This document shows, piece by piece, positions 1 to 7,887 of a stretch of 64,000 nucleotides of DNA (positions within the stretch are counted from its first letter, which is position 1; every line of letters begins with the position of its first letter). Position numbers and translations under genes: made by a program. Origin of the DNA: Pseudarthrobacter naphthalenicus (GTDB lineage Bacteria; Actinomycetota; Actinomycetes; Actinomycetales; Micrococcaceae). Where the stretch lies: assembly GCF_029076445.1 (NCBI RefSeq), contig NZ_JARESG010000015.1, forward strand, positions 44,935 to 108,934. The letters are read 5' to 3'. The notes under the pieces are model-generated. The model had not been told where the DNA came from. It saw only the letters and a program-made list of their open reading frames with translations, and did not search any database.

Positions 1-849
1 GCGGCGAACGTCGCCGCGCTCCACATCCTGCACAAGCGCACCTCCTACGTCTCCAACCTCACCCGCCAGATGGACATGGTCCAGCCGCTGCTGTTCGAGC
101 CCCAATGCGCCGAACTGGCCGCCATCCGACTGGGCATCTCGGCAGCTTCCATCAGGGTGGCCGCGGTGAGCGGCGGCCCGGCGGACGCGGGCGCCGCCGA
201 AACACTGCAATCGCGCCTCAAGCTCTTTGACACCGTTCGGACCGCCTGCGCCGTCCGGCTGCCCTCGGCCGTCTGCGGGCTGGCGGACGGCATCGTGTAC
301 ATCGTCCTGCCGCAGGGCGAAGAATCCGCCCGGCAGTTCCAGCGTGGCGCGGTGCTCAAAATCGTCCGGAACGCGCGGCGGCTGCTCGGCCGCCCGGTGG
401 TGGCCGCACTGGGGATCGCGGCCCCGATTGGCCGGCTGGAGCAGTCCCGGGTCAACGCCGAGCTGGTCCTCTCCGAACTGGTCCGCAACGTGGCGGAAGG
501 ACGCATTCCCGACGATTCCGACGAGGTGGTGGCCGACGACGAATCCCTCGGCCCGCGCCTGCAGCTGCGCCAGATTGCCTCGTCATTGACGGCCTCAGGC
601 CAGCTGCCCGGAACCCAAGCCGCACGGATCGCGGCGTACGACGCACAGCATAAGAAATCCTTCGAATCCACTGTTGCGGCCTACCTGGACTGCGGCGGAA
701 ACGCGATCGAAGCGGCCAGGATGTTGGCGGTGCACGTCAACACCGTCCGCTACCGTCTCTCCCGGGTGCAGACGCTGTTCGGCCTGGATCTCGACGACCC
801 CGAAACGCGCCTGCTGCTGTGGCTGCAGCTCTGGGCCCGGAACAATTAG
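1..849 (+). CDS. PucR/CdaR-type transcriptional regulator, 5' truncated by window edge
   Basis: The frame is open from base 1 without a start, so the N-terminus lies outside the window; 282 residues are visible. The last ~55 residues form the PucR C-terminal helix-turn-helix (AAYLDCGGNAIEAARML, then VNTVRYRLSRV), and the preceding ~200 residues fit the GGDEF-like middle region of CdaR/PucR proteins. Members of this family are one-component regulators of purine, sugar-acid or amino-acid catabolism. The gene ends at TAG 847-849, converging on an OFA-type transporter gene across a 15-bp hairpin. Its target is not evident. Confidence 0.85.
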   Translation, partial: AANVAALHILHKRTSYVSNLTRQMDMVQPLLFEPQCAELAAIRLGISAASIRVAAVSGGPADAGAAETLQSRLKLFDTVRTACAVRLPSAVCGLADGIVYIVLPQGEESARQFQRGAVLKIVRNARRLLGRPVVAALGIAAPIGRLEQSRVNAELVLSELVRNVAEGRIPDDSDEVVADDESLGPRLQLRQIASSLTASGQLPGTQAARIAAYDAQHKKSFESTVAAYLDCGGNAIEAARMLAVHVNTVRYRLSRVQTLFGLDLDDPETRLLLWLQLWARNN

Positions 850-904
850 CGGCTGATGTCACGCCTGTTCAATCAAGGCGAGTCAGGGCGACGTAGCTTC
901 CCAC

Positions 905-947
905 GCCGCCGGCCGCCGTCGTGATTTACACAACGGCGGCCGGCGGC
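905..947. terminator. Bidirectional hairpin between convergent genes
   Basis: Perfect 15-bp inverted repeat (905-919 with 933-947) around a 13-nt loop, arm GCCGCCGGCCGCCGT. It lies between the end of the PucR-type gene and the end of the small membrane peptide gene, so it can serve both. There is no strong T tract. Confidence 0.7.
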
Positions 948-964
948 ACTTCGGGGCGCGGGGT

Positions 965-1108
965 TCAGCCGAACAGGGCCGCCACACGCGTCAACGTTTC
1001 GTAGACGCCGTAGGCCAGCGGGACCCCGACGAGGGCCCAGGCTATAGCAACTCTGCCGGTTGACGGTGCAGCAGGCGCGGACGCGCCGGGGGTGGATGCG
1101 GTGCTCAT
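965..1108 (-). CDS. Small membrane peptide coupled to the OFA-type MFS transporter (MFS small subunit type)
   Basis: A 47-residue ORF begins with ATG at 1108, one base after the transporter stop codon at 1110-1112, and ends with TGA. After a Ser/Ala/Pro-rich head (~18 residues) comes one hydrophobic helix (VAIAWALVGVPLAYGVYETL). From memory, short ORFs following actinobacterial OFA transporters are named 'MFS transporter small subunit'; that naming is recall, not a search. The one-base spacing implies translational coupling and roughly stoichiometric synthesis. A role as transporter accessory is inferred. Confidence 0.7.
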   Translation of the reverse strand: MSTASTPGASAPAAPSTGRVAIAWALVGVPLAYGVYETLTRVAALFG

Positions 1109-1109
1109 G

Positions 1110-2501
1110 TCATGCCTCCATGGCTGGTTCATGCCGGCTCAGGCCGGGGCGGGGTTCGTGGAATCGCGGGTCAACCGGCTTGACCAGCAGGTTGGCGATG
1201 AAGCCGATCACCAGCAGCCCCACCATGGTCAGCAGTGCCGGCTGGTAGGACGCGGCGTTCAGTTGGCCGGGTTTGCCCTGGGCGTCCAGGAAGGCGTTGA
1301 CGATCAGCGGGCCGGCCACCCCGGCTGCGGACCACGCCGTCAGGAGCCGGCCATGGATGGCCCCCACCTGGAAGGTGCCGAAGAGGTCCCGGAGGTAGGC
1401 CGGCACGGTGGCGAAGCCGCCGCCGTAGAAGGAGATGATCACGAAGGCCAGCACCACGTACAGGAACGTGCTGGTGGAGCCCGCCAGCGCCAGCACCGTG
1501 TAGAGCACGGCCCCGACGCCGAGGTAGACCATGTAGATGCGCTTCCGGCCGGTCACATCGGACGTGGCCGACCAGGCGAAACGGCCGGACATGTTGCCGA
1601 TCGAGAGCAGCCCCACAAAGCCCGCCGCCACAGCGGCACTCACCAGGGAACCGCCGTCGGGCTTCCTGAAGAAGTCCTGGATCATGGGAGCGGCCTGCTC
1701 CAGGATGCCGATGCCCGCGGTGACGTTGCAGAACAGCGCCACCCAGATGAGCCAGAACTGCCGGGTCTTCACGGCGTTCTTGGCCGAGACGTTGTCCGTG
1801 GTGACCAGCGTGGCTGCCTTGACCTTGGACGGGTCGAACCCGGCAGGCTTCCAGCCTTCGGCCGGGACCCTGATGGTGAACGCGCCGAAGAGCATGTAGG
1901 CGAGGTAGACCACGGCGAGGGTCAGGAAGAGTTTGCCCACGGCGTCGCCGCTGGCCACCCAGCCCTGGGCGCCGGAGTTGGGATCGTACATTTTGAGCAG
2001 TGCGGTGGAGACCGGGCTGGCGATGAGCGCGCCGCCGCCGAAGCCCATGATGGCCATGCCGGTGGCCAGGCCCGGGCGGTCCGGGAACCATTTGATCAGG
2101 GTGGACACCGGCGAGATGTAACCGATGCCCAGGCCAATCCCGCCCACCACGCCGTAGCCGAGGTAGACGAGCCAGAGTTGGTGCGTGAAGATGCCCAGTG
2201 AGCCGATGAGGAAGCCGCTGGCCCAGAACAGGGCCGACGTGAACATCGCTTTGCGCGGGCCGTGCTTGTCCACCCAGGTGCCCATGATGGCGGCCGAGAG
2301 GCCCAGCATCACGATGGCGATGGAGAAGATCACACCGATTTCGGTCAGGCTGGCCCCGAAGTGCTTCACCAGTGCCGTCTTGTAAACGCTGGTGGCGTAG
2401 GCCTGGCCGATGCACAGGTGGACGGCGAGTGCGGCAGGCGGCACCAGCCAGCGGTTGAAGCCCGGCGGGGCAACAGTTCGTTCACGGTCCAGCCAGCCCA
2501 T
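1110..2501 (-). CDS. MFS transporter, oxalate/formate antiporter (OFA) family
   Basis: A 463-residue protein with about 12 hydrophobic segments. Early residues show the OFA pattern of an aromatic/histidine helix (PPAALAVHLCIGQAYATSVY) and the MFS loop motif DKHGPRKA near residue 85. OFA members exchange small carboxylates across the cytoplasmic membrane; the substrate cannot be read from sequence. The start ATG at 2501 is preceded by a GGAG-like site. It is co-transcribed with the downstream 47-residue peptide and converges on the PucR-type gene. Confidence 0.85.
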   Translation of the reverse strand: MGWLDRERTVAPPGFNRWLVPPAALAVHLCIGQAYATSVYKTALVKHFGASLTEIGVIFSIAIVMLGLSAAIMGTWVDKHGPRKAMFTSALFWASGFLIGSLGIFTHQLWLVYLGYGVVGGIGLGIGYISPVSTLIKWFPDRPGLATGMAIMGFGGGALIASPVSTALLKMYDPNSGAQGWVASGDAVGKLFLTLAVVYLAYMLFGAFTIRVPAEGWKPAGFDPSKVKAATLVTTDNVSAKNAVKTRQFWLIWVALFCNVTAGIGILEQAAPMIQDFFRKPDGGSLVSAAVAAGFVGLLSIGNMSGRFAWSATSDVTGRKRIYMVYLGVGAVLYTVLALAGSTSTFLYVVLAFVIISFYGGGFATVPAYLRDLFGTFQVGAIHGRLLTAWSAAGVAGPLIVNAFLDAQGKPGQLNAASYQPALLTMVGLLVIGFIANLLVKPVDPRFHEPRPGLSRHEPAMEA

Positions 2502-2679
2502 AGTTACTCCTTCTGCCCGTCACCGCACCTCGGTGTCCAGCGATTCCAGAGGCGAAAGACCCTACGTGGGCCAACGCCTCCGGCAATCATGATGCAGATA
2601 CCAAGCAAACGTAGGATCTATGCGCCGAGCGGCAGGGATTTCACGGTGAGCGGCGGACGGGCACCCGGTAGACATTTTG

Positions 2680-2723
2680 TTGACACATCATCAAAAAGCC
2701 TCGTAGAATGATTGAAACATCAA
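2680..2723 (+). promoter_or_regulatory. Sigma-A promoter and small palindrome before the FMN reductase gene
   Basis: TTGACA at 2680-2685 and TAGAAT at 2704-2709 are separated by 18 bp. Just downstream, TTGA-AACA-TCAA (2712-2723) is a short inverted repeat, a possible site for the MarR regulator encoded two genes on. The -10 overlaps the most upstream in-frame ATG (2708), which excludes that start. Confidence 0.65.
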
Positions 2724-2746
2724 CCATTCCGAACGGTGAGGCGCCC

Positions 2747-3466
2747 ATGTCCTGGTTCAAAATTTTCTCCCGCAAGTCCAAGCCCGGCCACTCCGCTGCC
2801 TCGGCAGCCCCCGGCGTGGCGGCCCCGAGCGTGGTGGTCCCTGCCGCAGAGGCTCCCGCCGCAGTTGCCCCTGAGGTTTCCCCGGCCGCCGATCCCCTGG
2901 CGGAGAATGGCCTGCCCAAGATTGCCATCATCACCGGCGCCAGCCGGCCGGGCAGTGTGAACAAGTCCGTAGCCGAGTGGGTTCTGGCCCAGGTGGCGGA
3001 TCGCACGGATGCGGACGTCGAGCTGGTGGACATCGCCGACTTCAGCCTCCCCCTGCTGGACGAGGCCTACCCCGCCGCGTACCAGAACTACCAGAACCCG
3101 GCCACCAAGGCGTGGTCGGCCAAGGTCAGCGAGTTCGACGGTTTCATCTTCGTGGTGCACGAGTACAACCACACTGCAGGCCCGGTGCTTACCAACGCCC
3201 TGTCCTACCTGAACGCAGAGTTCAACAACAAGGTGGCGGGCTTTGTATCCTACGGTTCAGCGGGTGGCGCCCGCGCCGTCGAGCACTTGCGCGAGATCCT
3301 CTCCGAACTCCAGGTGGCTCACGTGCGCAACCAGGTCATGTTCTCCCTGTTCAATGACTTCGAGAACTTCTCCGAGTTCAAGCCGACCGAGCAGAACGCC
3401 GGCACCCTGGCACCGATGGTTGACCAGGTGGTCTCCTGGGCCAAGGGCTTCGCGACCATTCGCTAG
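2747..3466 (+). CDS. NAD(P)H-dependent FMN reductase
   Basis: A 239-residue protein of the NADPH-dependent FMN reductase family (flavodoxin-like fold). An Ala/Pro-rich N-terminal extension of about 50 residues precedes the phosphate loop IITGASRPGSVNKSVAEW; the flavin-contacting block EYNHTAGPVLTNALSYL follows. It reduces free flavin with NAD(P)H. The start at 2747 is chosen because GGTGAGG lies 5-6 bases upstream and the promoter -10 covers the alternative start. A MarR regulator and a luciferase-like oxidoreductase follow on the same strand, so it may supply reduced flavin to that enzyme (inference). Confidence 0.88.
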   Translation: MSWFKIFSRKSKPGHSAASAAPGVAAPSVVVPAAEAPAAVAPEVSPAADPLAENGLPKIAIITGASRPGSVNKSVAEWVLAQVADRTDADVELVDIADFSLPLLDEAYPAAYQNYQNPATKAWSAKVSEFDGFIFVVHEYNHTAGPVLTNALSYLNAEFNNKVAGFVSYGSAGGARAVEHLREILSELQVAHVRNQVMFSLFNDFENFSEFKPTEQNAGTLAPMVDQVVSWAKGFATIR

Positions 3467-3510
3467 AGCTCCCCGGCAGTGTGCCACGTTGAACCCGCGG
3501 GAGGGGCGTT

Positions 3511-3978
3511 GTGACGGAGGAAACCCAATGGCTGGACGAACGGGAGACCGAAGTCTGGCGCGGATTCCTGCAGGCATCCCAGCAAATGGCGGCCGCCATG
3601 GACCGCCAGCTGGTGCGGGAGTCACAGCTCTCCGGGGCCGAATTTGCGGTGCTTGTTCCACTCTCTGAGCACCCGGACGGCGTGGTTCGTGCACGCGAGC
3701 TGGGCCGGTCGCTCGGCTGGGACCGCAGCCGCCTGTCCCACCTGCTCAAGCGGATGGAGGCCAGGGGCCTGTTGGAGAGGAAGAACTGTTCCTCCGATGC
3801 ACGCGGCCTGGACGTGCAGATCACCCCGGACGGCCGGAAGGCCATAGAGCACGCGGCGCCGGGTCATGTGGAGTTCGTCCGCACACACTTCGTCGACCCG
3901 CTCACCCGCGCGGAACAGGACGCCCTGGCCTCGGCCACCCGCAAAATCATTGCCTCCCTTCAGCCTGAATGCGAGTAA
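3511..3978 (+). CDS. MarR family transcriptional regulator
   Basis: A 155-residue winged-helix protein starting with GTG behind GGGAGGGG. The MarR core is visible: AEFAVLVPLSEHPDG (helix 2), ARELGRSLGWDRSRLSHLLKRMEARGLLER (recognition helix and linker), and the wing DARGLDVQITPDGRK. It lies between the FMN reductase and the LLM oxidoreductase. A role as local repressor responding to an electrophile or flavin-related signal is inferred from family and position. Confidence 0.88.
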   Translation: MTEETQWLDERETEVWRGFLQASQQMAAAMDRQLVRESQLSGAEFAVLVPLSEHPDGVVRARELGRSLGWDRSRLSHLLKRMEARGLLERKNCSSDARGLDVQITPDGRKAIEHAAPGHVEFVRTHFVDPLTRAEQDALASATRKIIASLQPECE

Positions 3979-4010
3979 CACAACATGCGACAAGTACTAA
4001 GGTTGCCGGT

Positions 4011-5033
4011 GTGAAGAACATCGGATTTCTGTCATTCGGCCATTGGACCGACCACCCGGAGTCCGGCACCCGGACTGCCTCGGACGCGCTGTTGCAGGCG
4101 ATTGACCTCTCCGTCGCGGCCGAAGAGCTGGGGGCGGACGGCGCCTATTTCCGCGTCCACCACTTCGCACAGCAGTACGCCTCCCCGTTCCCGCTGCTCG
4201 CTGCGATCGGCGCCCGGACAAGCCGCATTGAGATCGGCACCGGCGTGATCGACATGCGCTACGAGAACCCGCTCTACATGGCGGAAGACGCCGGCGCGGC
4301 CGACCTGATCTCAGGCGGCCGGCTGCAGCTGGGCATCAGCCGTGGTTCACCCGAGCAGGTCATCGACGGGTGGCGCCACTTCGGCTACGCTCCCGCCGAG
4401 GGCGAGTCGGACGCGGACATGGGCCGCAGGCACACTGAGCGTCTGCTCGAGGTACTCAAGGGCGAGGGCTTCGCGGCACCCAGCCCTCGCCCGATGTTCC
4501 CGAATCCGCCGGGCCTGCTGCGCCTGGAGCCGCACTCCGAGGGCCTGCGCGACCGCATCTGGTGGGGTTCGGGCTCGAACGCCACGGCCATCTGGGCGGC
4601 AAAGCTCGGCATGAACCTGCAGAGCTCCACGCTCAAGGATGACGAGAGCGGTAAGCCCTTCCACGTCCAGCAGGCCGAGCAGATTGAGCTCTACCGGCAG
4701 GCCTGGAAGGAGGCGGGGCACCAGCGGGAGCCGCGTGTCTCGGTCAGCCGCAGCATCTTCGCCCTGACGGACGAGCGCGACTGGCAATACTTCGGCCGCG
4801 ACCGCCACAGTTCGGACCAGGTGGGCAACATCGACGCGAAAACGCGCGCCGTGTTTGGCCGCTCCTACGCGGGCACCCCGGAGGAGCTGGCCAAGAAGCT
4901 GGCCGAGGATGAGGCGATCGCCGCGGCAGACACCCTGCTGCTCACGGTCCCGAACCAGCTCGGCGTCGACTACAACGCCCACGTCATCGAATCGATCCTG
5001 AAGTATGTAGCGCCCGAGCTCGGCTGGCGCTGA
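4011..5033 (+). CDS. LLM class flavin-dependent oxidoreductase (luciferase-like)
   Basis: A 340-residue bacterial-luciferase-fold enzyme beginning MKNIGFLSFGHW. Family signs include GADGAYFRVHHFAQQYASPF, IEIGTGVIDMRYENPLYMAED and GRLQLGISRGSPEQV. Such enzymes oxygenate or oxidise small molecules with reduced FMN or F420; the substrate is unknown. GTG at 4011 is preferred over ATG at 3969, which lies inside the MarR gene: family members start at this point, and a -10-like TACTAA (3995-4000) sits 10 bases upstream, suggesting a near-leaderless message of its own. Confidence 0.88.
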   Translation: MKNIGFLSFGHWTDHPESGTRTASDALLQAIDLSVAAEELGADGAYFRVHHFAQQYASPFPLLAAIGARTSRIEIGTGVIDMRYENPLYMAEDAGAADLISGGRLQLGISRGSPEQVIDGWRHFGYAPAEGESDADMGRRHTERLLEVLKGEGFAAPSPRPMFPNPPGLLRLEPHSEGLRDRIWWGSGSNATAIWAAKLGMNLQSSTLKDDESGKPFHVQQAEQIELYRQAWKEAGHQREPRVSVSRSIFALTDERDWQYFGRDRHSSDQVGNIDAKTRAVFGRSYAGTPEELAKKLAEDEAIAAADTLLLTVPNQLGVDYNAHVIESILKYVAPELGWR

Positions 5034-5035
5034 CC

Positions 5036-5069
5036 CCCGCGAGGGAAGACCATGCTCTTCCCTCGCGGG
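5036..5069. terminator. Hairpin between convergent LLM oxidoreductase and GNAT genes
   Basis: Perfect 14-bp inverted repeat (5036-5049 / 5056-5069; arm CCCGCGAGGGAAGA) with a 6-nt loop, three bases after the LLM stop codon. It can act in both directions; there is no T tract. Confidence 0.75.
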
Positions 5070-5099
5070 CGGTGCCCACGTGCTCCTGAACTTTCGGCG

Positions 5100-5600
5100 T
5101 CAGCCCCGGGCCGGCCGGACCATCCTGACCTGCGGCAACTCTTCCCACTCGGGCGGCAGCAGGCCCGTTGCCCCATCGGGGCGGAATCCCTGCTTGAGGT
5201 AAAACGCCTGCGCCCGGGGATTGTCCCGGAGCACCCACAGATAGGCGGCGGAATCGCCGACGGCGGCACTCAACAGTGCCGCGCCCAGTCCCGTCCCGTA
5301 GGTGTGCCGGAGCGTAAAGAGCGAATACAGTTCCAGCTCCGCGGGGCCGTCCTCATCCCGGCCCGGCCCGGCGTCCGCCAGTCCCACGATGTGGTTGTTG
5401 CCGTCCACGGCGATGATCCGCGGGTCATCAACTGCCAGGTGCGGGCGACGCCGTTCGGCCCGTTCGGCGATGCTGGCCCGCCGGGCGCGGAAGAACTCCG
5501 GGGACAGTAAGTGCCCGTAGCTCTCCTCGTGGGCGAGTGTATGGAAGAGCACCACGGCGAGGGCGTCCCCGGGCGTGGCCTGGCGCAGCTGATACTCCAT
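5100..5600 (-). CDS. GNAT family N-acetyltransferase
   Basis: A 166-residue acetyltransferase. ELELYSLFTLRHTYGTGLGAALLSAAV carries the acetyl-CoA loop (Arg-x-x-x-Gly-x-Gly-like), and the C-terminal block NPRAQAFYLKQGFRPDG is the classic GNAT motif B region. The acceptor substrate is unknown. A -10-like TAGGCT lies six bases before the ATG, so the message is probably leaderless. The SOUL gene is encoded just upstream on the same strand. Confidence 0.87.
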   Translation of the reverse strand: MEYQLRQATPGDALAVVLFHTLAHEESYGHLLSPEFFRARRASIAERAERRRPHLAVDDPRIIAVDGNNHIVGLADAGPGRDEDGPAELELYSLFTLRHTYGTGLGAALLSAAVGDSAAYLWVLRDNPRAQAFYLKQGFRPDGATGLLPPEWEELPQVRMVRPARG

Positions 5601-5609
5601 CCGGTCAGC

Positions 5610-6197
5610 CTAGGCGCTGGCTGTCTCCTGCACGTCCTGGATGACCTCGTTGTGCCGCAGGAACCAGGGCTTGAAGGGCGGGTCAAAGCGGGCAAACCGC
5701 GGCGGACCCACCGCTGTCAGACCGGCCAGGGGCAGTGCCGCCTGCAGCCCCCTGTTCCGTTGCTCAAAGGCCTTTGCGTTGCCGCTGCCCGAGAAGCGGA
5801 CCACCGCGGCCAGCGAACCCGGAACTTCCCGGACCACCACGTCAGGGTTCGTCGGCACCGGAGCGGATTCCGCCGTCGTGCTGGCGGGCAGCACAAAGGC
5901 AATCACAAACTCAGCGGGCGAATCGCTGCCTGGCAGCGGGCCGCTCTGGAGAACCGGCGCTGTCATCGCCAGCTTCTGCGGTGCCTGGGTTTCCTGGATG
6001 ACGGGGGCAGTCATCGCCAGCTTCTGCCGGGCCGTGTTGCTGCCGCTGATGTAGTCGAACAAATGCCGGAAGGCAGCGTTGCCGGCCCGGTCAAAGGTGG
6101 CGTTGACGTGCACCTCGGCGACGACGTGCGCGGGATAGCGGCGCAGTTCAAAGTGCGGGTAGCGGTGCACCAGCTCGTAAGGTTGCTGTTCGGTCAT
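5610..6197 (-). CDS. SOUL family heme-binding protein
   Basis: A 195-residue SOUL/HBP-domain protein: YELVHRYPHFELRRYPAHVVAEV at the N-terminus, then FRHLFDYISGSN and the repeated KLAMTAPV motif (two copies near residues 59 and 75) are diagnostic. These proteins bind heme or related tetrapyrroles in vitro; the bacterial role is unclear. TAGGGT sits eight bases before the ATG, so the transcript is near-leaderless. The gene is nine bases upstream of the GNAT gene on the same strand. Confidence 0.9.
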   Translation of the reverse strand: MTEQQPYELVHRYPHFELRRYPAHVVAEVHVNATFDRAGNAAFRHLFDYISGSNTARQKLAMTAPVIQETQAPQKLAMTAPVLQSGPLPGSDSPAEFVIAFVLPASTTAESAPVPTNPDVVVREVPGSLAAVVRFSGSGNAKAFEQRNRGLQAALPLAGLTAVGPPRFARFDPPFKPWFLRHNEVIQDVQETASA

Positions 6198-6273
6198 GCC
6201 TCCAGACCCTACGCCGGTCCGGGGCCGGCGGCCAGAGACGGACCTACCCTGTTGGCAGCGAACGTCTAGACAT

Positions 6274-6296
6274 GTGACCTTTTAGTCACCTATTCT
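6274..6296 (+). promoter_or_regulatory. Candidate autoregulatory operator and -10 of the ArsR-SRPBCC gene
   Basis: The inverted repeat GTGAC-CTTTTA-GTCAC (6274-6289) abuts a -10-like TATTCT (6291-6296), six bases before the GTG start. A bound repressor would cover the spacer of this leaderless promoter. Confidence 0.55.
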
Positions 6297-6302
6297 TGGA
6301 CT

Positions 6303-7055
6303 GTGGACGCCGTATTCAAGGCCCTCGCCGACCCCACCCGCCGGGACCTGCTCGATGAGCTCTTCCGGGAGGACGGGCAGACCCTGCATGCGCTTGAGGC
6401 CCGCTTTGAGATGACCCGCTACGGGGTGATGAAGCACCTCAAGCTGCTGGAGGACGCCGGCCTGGTGGTCACCCGCCGCCGGGGCCGGGAGAAACTCCAC
6501 TTCCTGAATCCGGTGCCCATCCGGCTGATCCACGACCGCTGGGTGAGCAAGTATGCCGAACCATGGGCCGCTGGCCTCAGCGACCTCAAAACCAGATTGG
6601 AAAGTCCCATGGAAAAGATCTTCGAAATCTACATCAAGACCACGCCGGAACGGCTCTGGGAGGCCATCACGGACAGCGAGATCCGCAGCAAATACCAGTT
6701 CGGGAACACCCTCTCCTCCGACTGGACCCCGGGCGGCCGGTTTGAGATGGGCAACCCGAAAGCCGGGGCGCTGCTGGGCGAAGGCGAGAACATCGAAGTT
6801 GACCCGCCGCGCCGGCTCGTCCAGACCATGACGGCGCTGTGGGGCGAGGACGTCAAAGCCGAAGGAACCTCCCGGATCACCTGGGAGATCGAACCCGTGG
6901 GCGACTCCTGCCACCTCACCGTCACCCACGACCAGCTCCGCGAAGGCGCCAACGAACAGCTCTACGGCGGCTGGCCCATGATCCTTTCCGGCCTGAAGAC
7001 CTGGCTCGAGACCGGCGAGAAACTCACCACCCCCGGCTCGCTCCTGTACACGTAA
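6303..7055 (+). CDS. ArsR-type winged helix fused to SRPBCC (AHSA1-like) domain
   Basis: A 250-residue two-domain protein. Residues 1-95 form an ArsR-like wHTH (FKALADPTRRDLLDELF, then FEMTRYGVMKHLKLLEDAGLV and the wing TRRRGREKLHFLNP); residues 105-245 form an SRPBCC/AHSA1 domain (KIFEIYIKTTPERLWEAITDSE, then WTPGGRFEMG). The wHTH plus START-like ligand pocket suggests a ligand-responsive repressor. The GTG start has a -10 six bases upstream and a symmetric GTGAC/GTCAC site, which fits autoregulation. Confidence 0.85.
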   Translation: MDAVFKALADPTRRDLLDELFREDGQTLHALEARFEMTRYGVMKHLKLLEDAGLVVTRRRGREKLHFLNPVPIRLIHDRWVSKYAEPWAAGLSDLKTRLESPMEKIFEIYIKTTPERLWEAITDSEIRSKYQFGNTLSSDWTPGGRFEMGNPKAGALLGEGENIEVDPPRRLVQTMTALWGEDVKAEGTSRITWEIEPVGDSCHLTVTHDQLREGANEQLYGGWPMILSGLKTWLETGEKLTTPGSLLYT

Positions 7056-7060
7056 CGCAC

Positions 7061-7106
7061 GACGGCGGCACCCGGGCCGGGAATTCAAGAGCCGGGTGCC
7101 GCCGTC
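7061..7106. terminator. Hairpin between convergent genes
   Basis: Perfect 15-bp inverted repeat (7061-7075 / 7092-7106), arm GACGGCGGCACCCGG, 16-nt loop, immediately after the ArsR-SRPBCC stop and just before the end of the opposing gene. Confidence 0.75.
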
Positions 7107-7114
7107 CTGCGCAT

Positions 7115-7786
7115 TCACTCCGTGGTGTGCGGTGCGTTCAGTTCGCCGGCGATCTTCACTTCCAGCGCGGCCACCGTGGCCTCGGGCAGGACGATCAGGC
7201 CGTCCAGTTCCCGCCGGGCGCGCTTGTACGCGGTCTGCCGTTCGGCCGGGGTGGCGGCGTTGTCCGAGGCGATGTTCAATAGCTTCCTGGCCGTCGCCAG
7301 ACGCTGGCGCTCCAAGGCACTGAAATTGTGGTCCTTGATCCGCTTGGCTTCGCGCTCGGCCACGTCGAAGGCCAGCTCAAAGCCATTGACGGCTGTCCGG
7401 TACTCCGCCAGCCGGGCCGGCGTCGTAATGTCGCCCGGGTCCGCCGGCCGCAAACCGTCCGCCGCTTTCTTCGCCCGGATGAACGCTACTGTAAGGGGTT
7501 CCCGCACATCCGTCATGACCGGGAAGTCGATCAGCTTCCCGACATCGAGCTCGTAGTCCAGCCACCGCCGGTTCACGGCATCGTGCGCTGCCATCAGGGC
7601 CGCCACCTCTGCCCGGCTCGCTTGCTCCGCCTGCACCGCCTGGTTCTTCAGCTTGTACAGCTCCACGCGGCGACGGTGCCGGCGTTCACTGGCCCTGGAC
7701 CACTGGCGCGCCCACCCGCCGGCCATCCCGCTGAGCGGGAAAGCGAGCCACCAGTAGTGGCGAAGGAAATCAAAGAATTGATCCAC
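7115..7786 (-). CDS. Hypothetical membrane-anchored, charged helical protein
   Basis: A 223-residue protein that I do not recognise. An N-terminal hydrophobic segment (FLRHYWWLAFPLSGMAGGW) is followed by a basic stretch (RHRRR) and then a long, charged, Ala/Glu/Lys/Arg-rich helical region (KLKNQAVQAEQASRAEVAALM). This looks like a single-pass anchor with a cytoplasmic coiled-coil-like tail. The GTG start at 7786 is chosen for the GGGAGGA site eight bases upstream; a longer in-frame ATG (7843) lacks one. Confidence 0.7.
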   Translation of the reverse strand: MDQFFDFLRHYWWLAFPLSGMAGGWARQWSRASERRHRRRVELYKLKNQAVQAEQASRAEVAALMAAHDAVNRRWLDYELDVGKLIDFPVMTDVREPLTVAFIRAKKAADGLRPADPGDITTPARLAEYRTAVNGFELAFDVAEREAKRIKDHNFSALERQRLATARKLLNIASDNAATPAERQTAYKRARRELDGLIVLPEATVAALEVKIAGELNAPHTTE

Positions 7787-7887
7787 GGATTCATCCTCCC
7801 ACTGCCTCCGCCGCACCCCAAGGCCTCCCCCGAGGCAACCCAAACAGCCAAAGCACCCGCCGCGGGCGCCACCGTCCTACTCCGCGC

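Noticed and set aside
1092..2201. Long rightward frame (369 codons) opposite the MFS gene
   Set aside because: Antisense shadow of GC-rich codons; rich in His/Gly/Arg, no ribosome site, no family motifs.
2708..2746. Earlier start for the FMN reductase
   Set aside because: The ATG lies within the -10 element (2704-2709) of the gene's own promoter.
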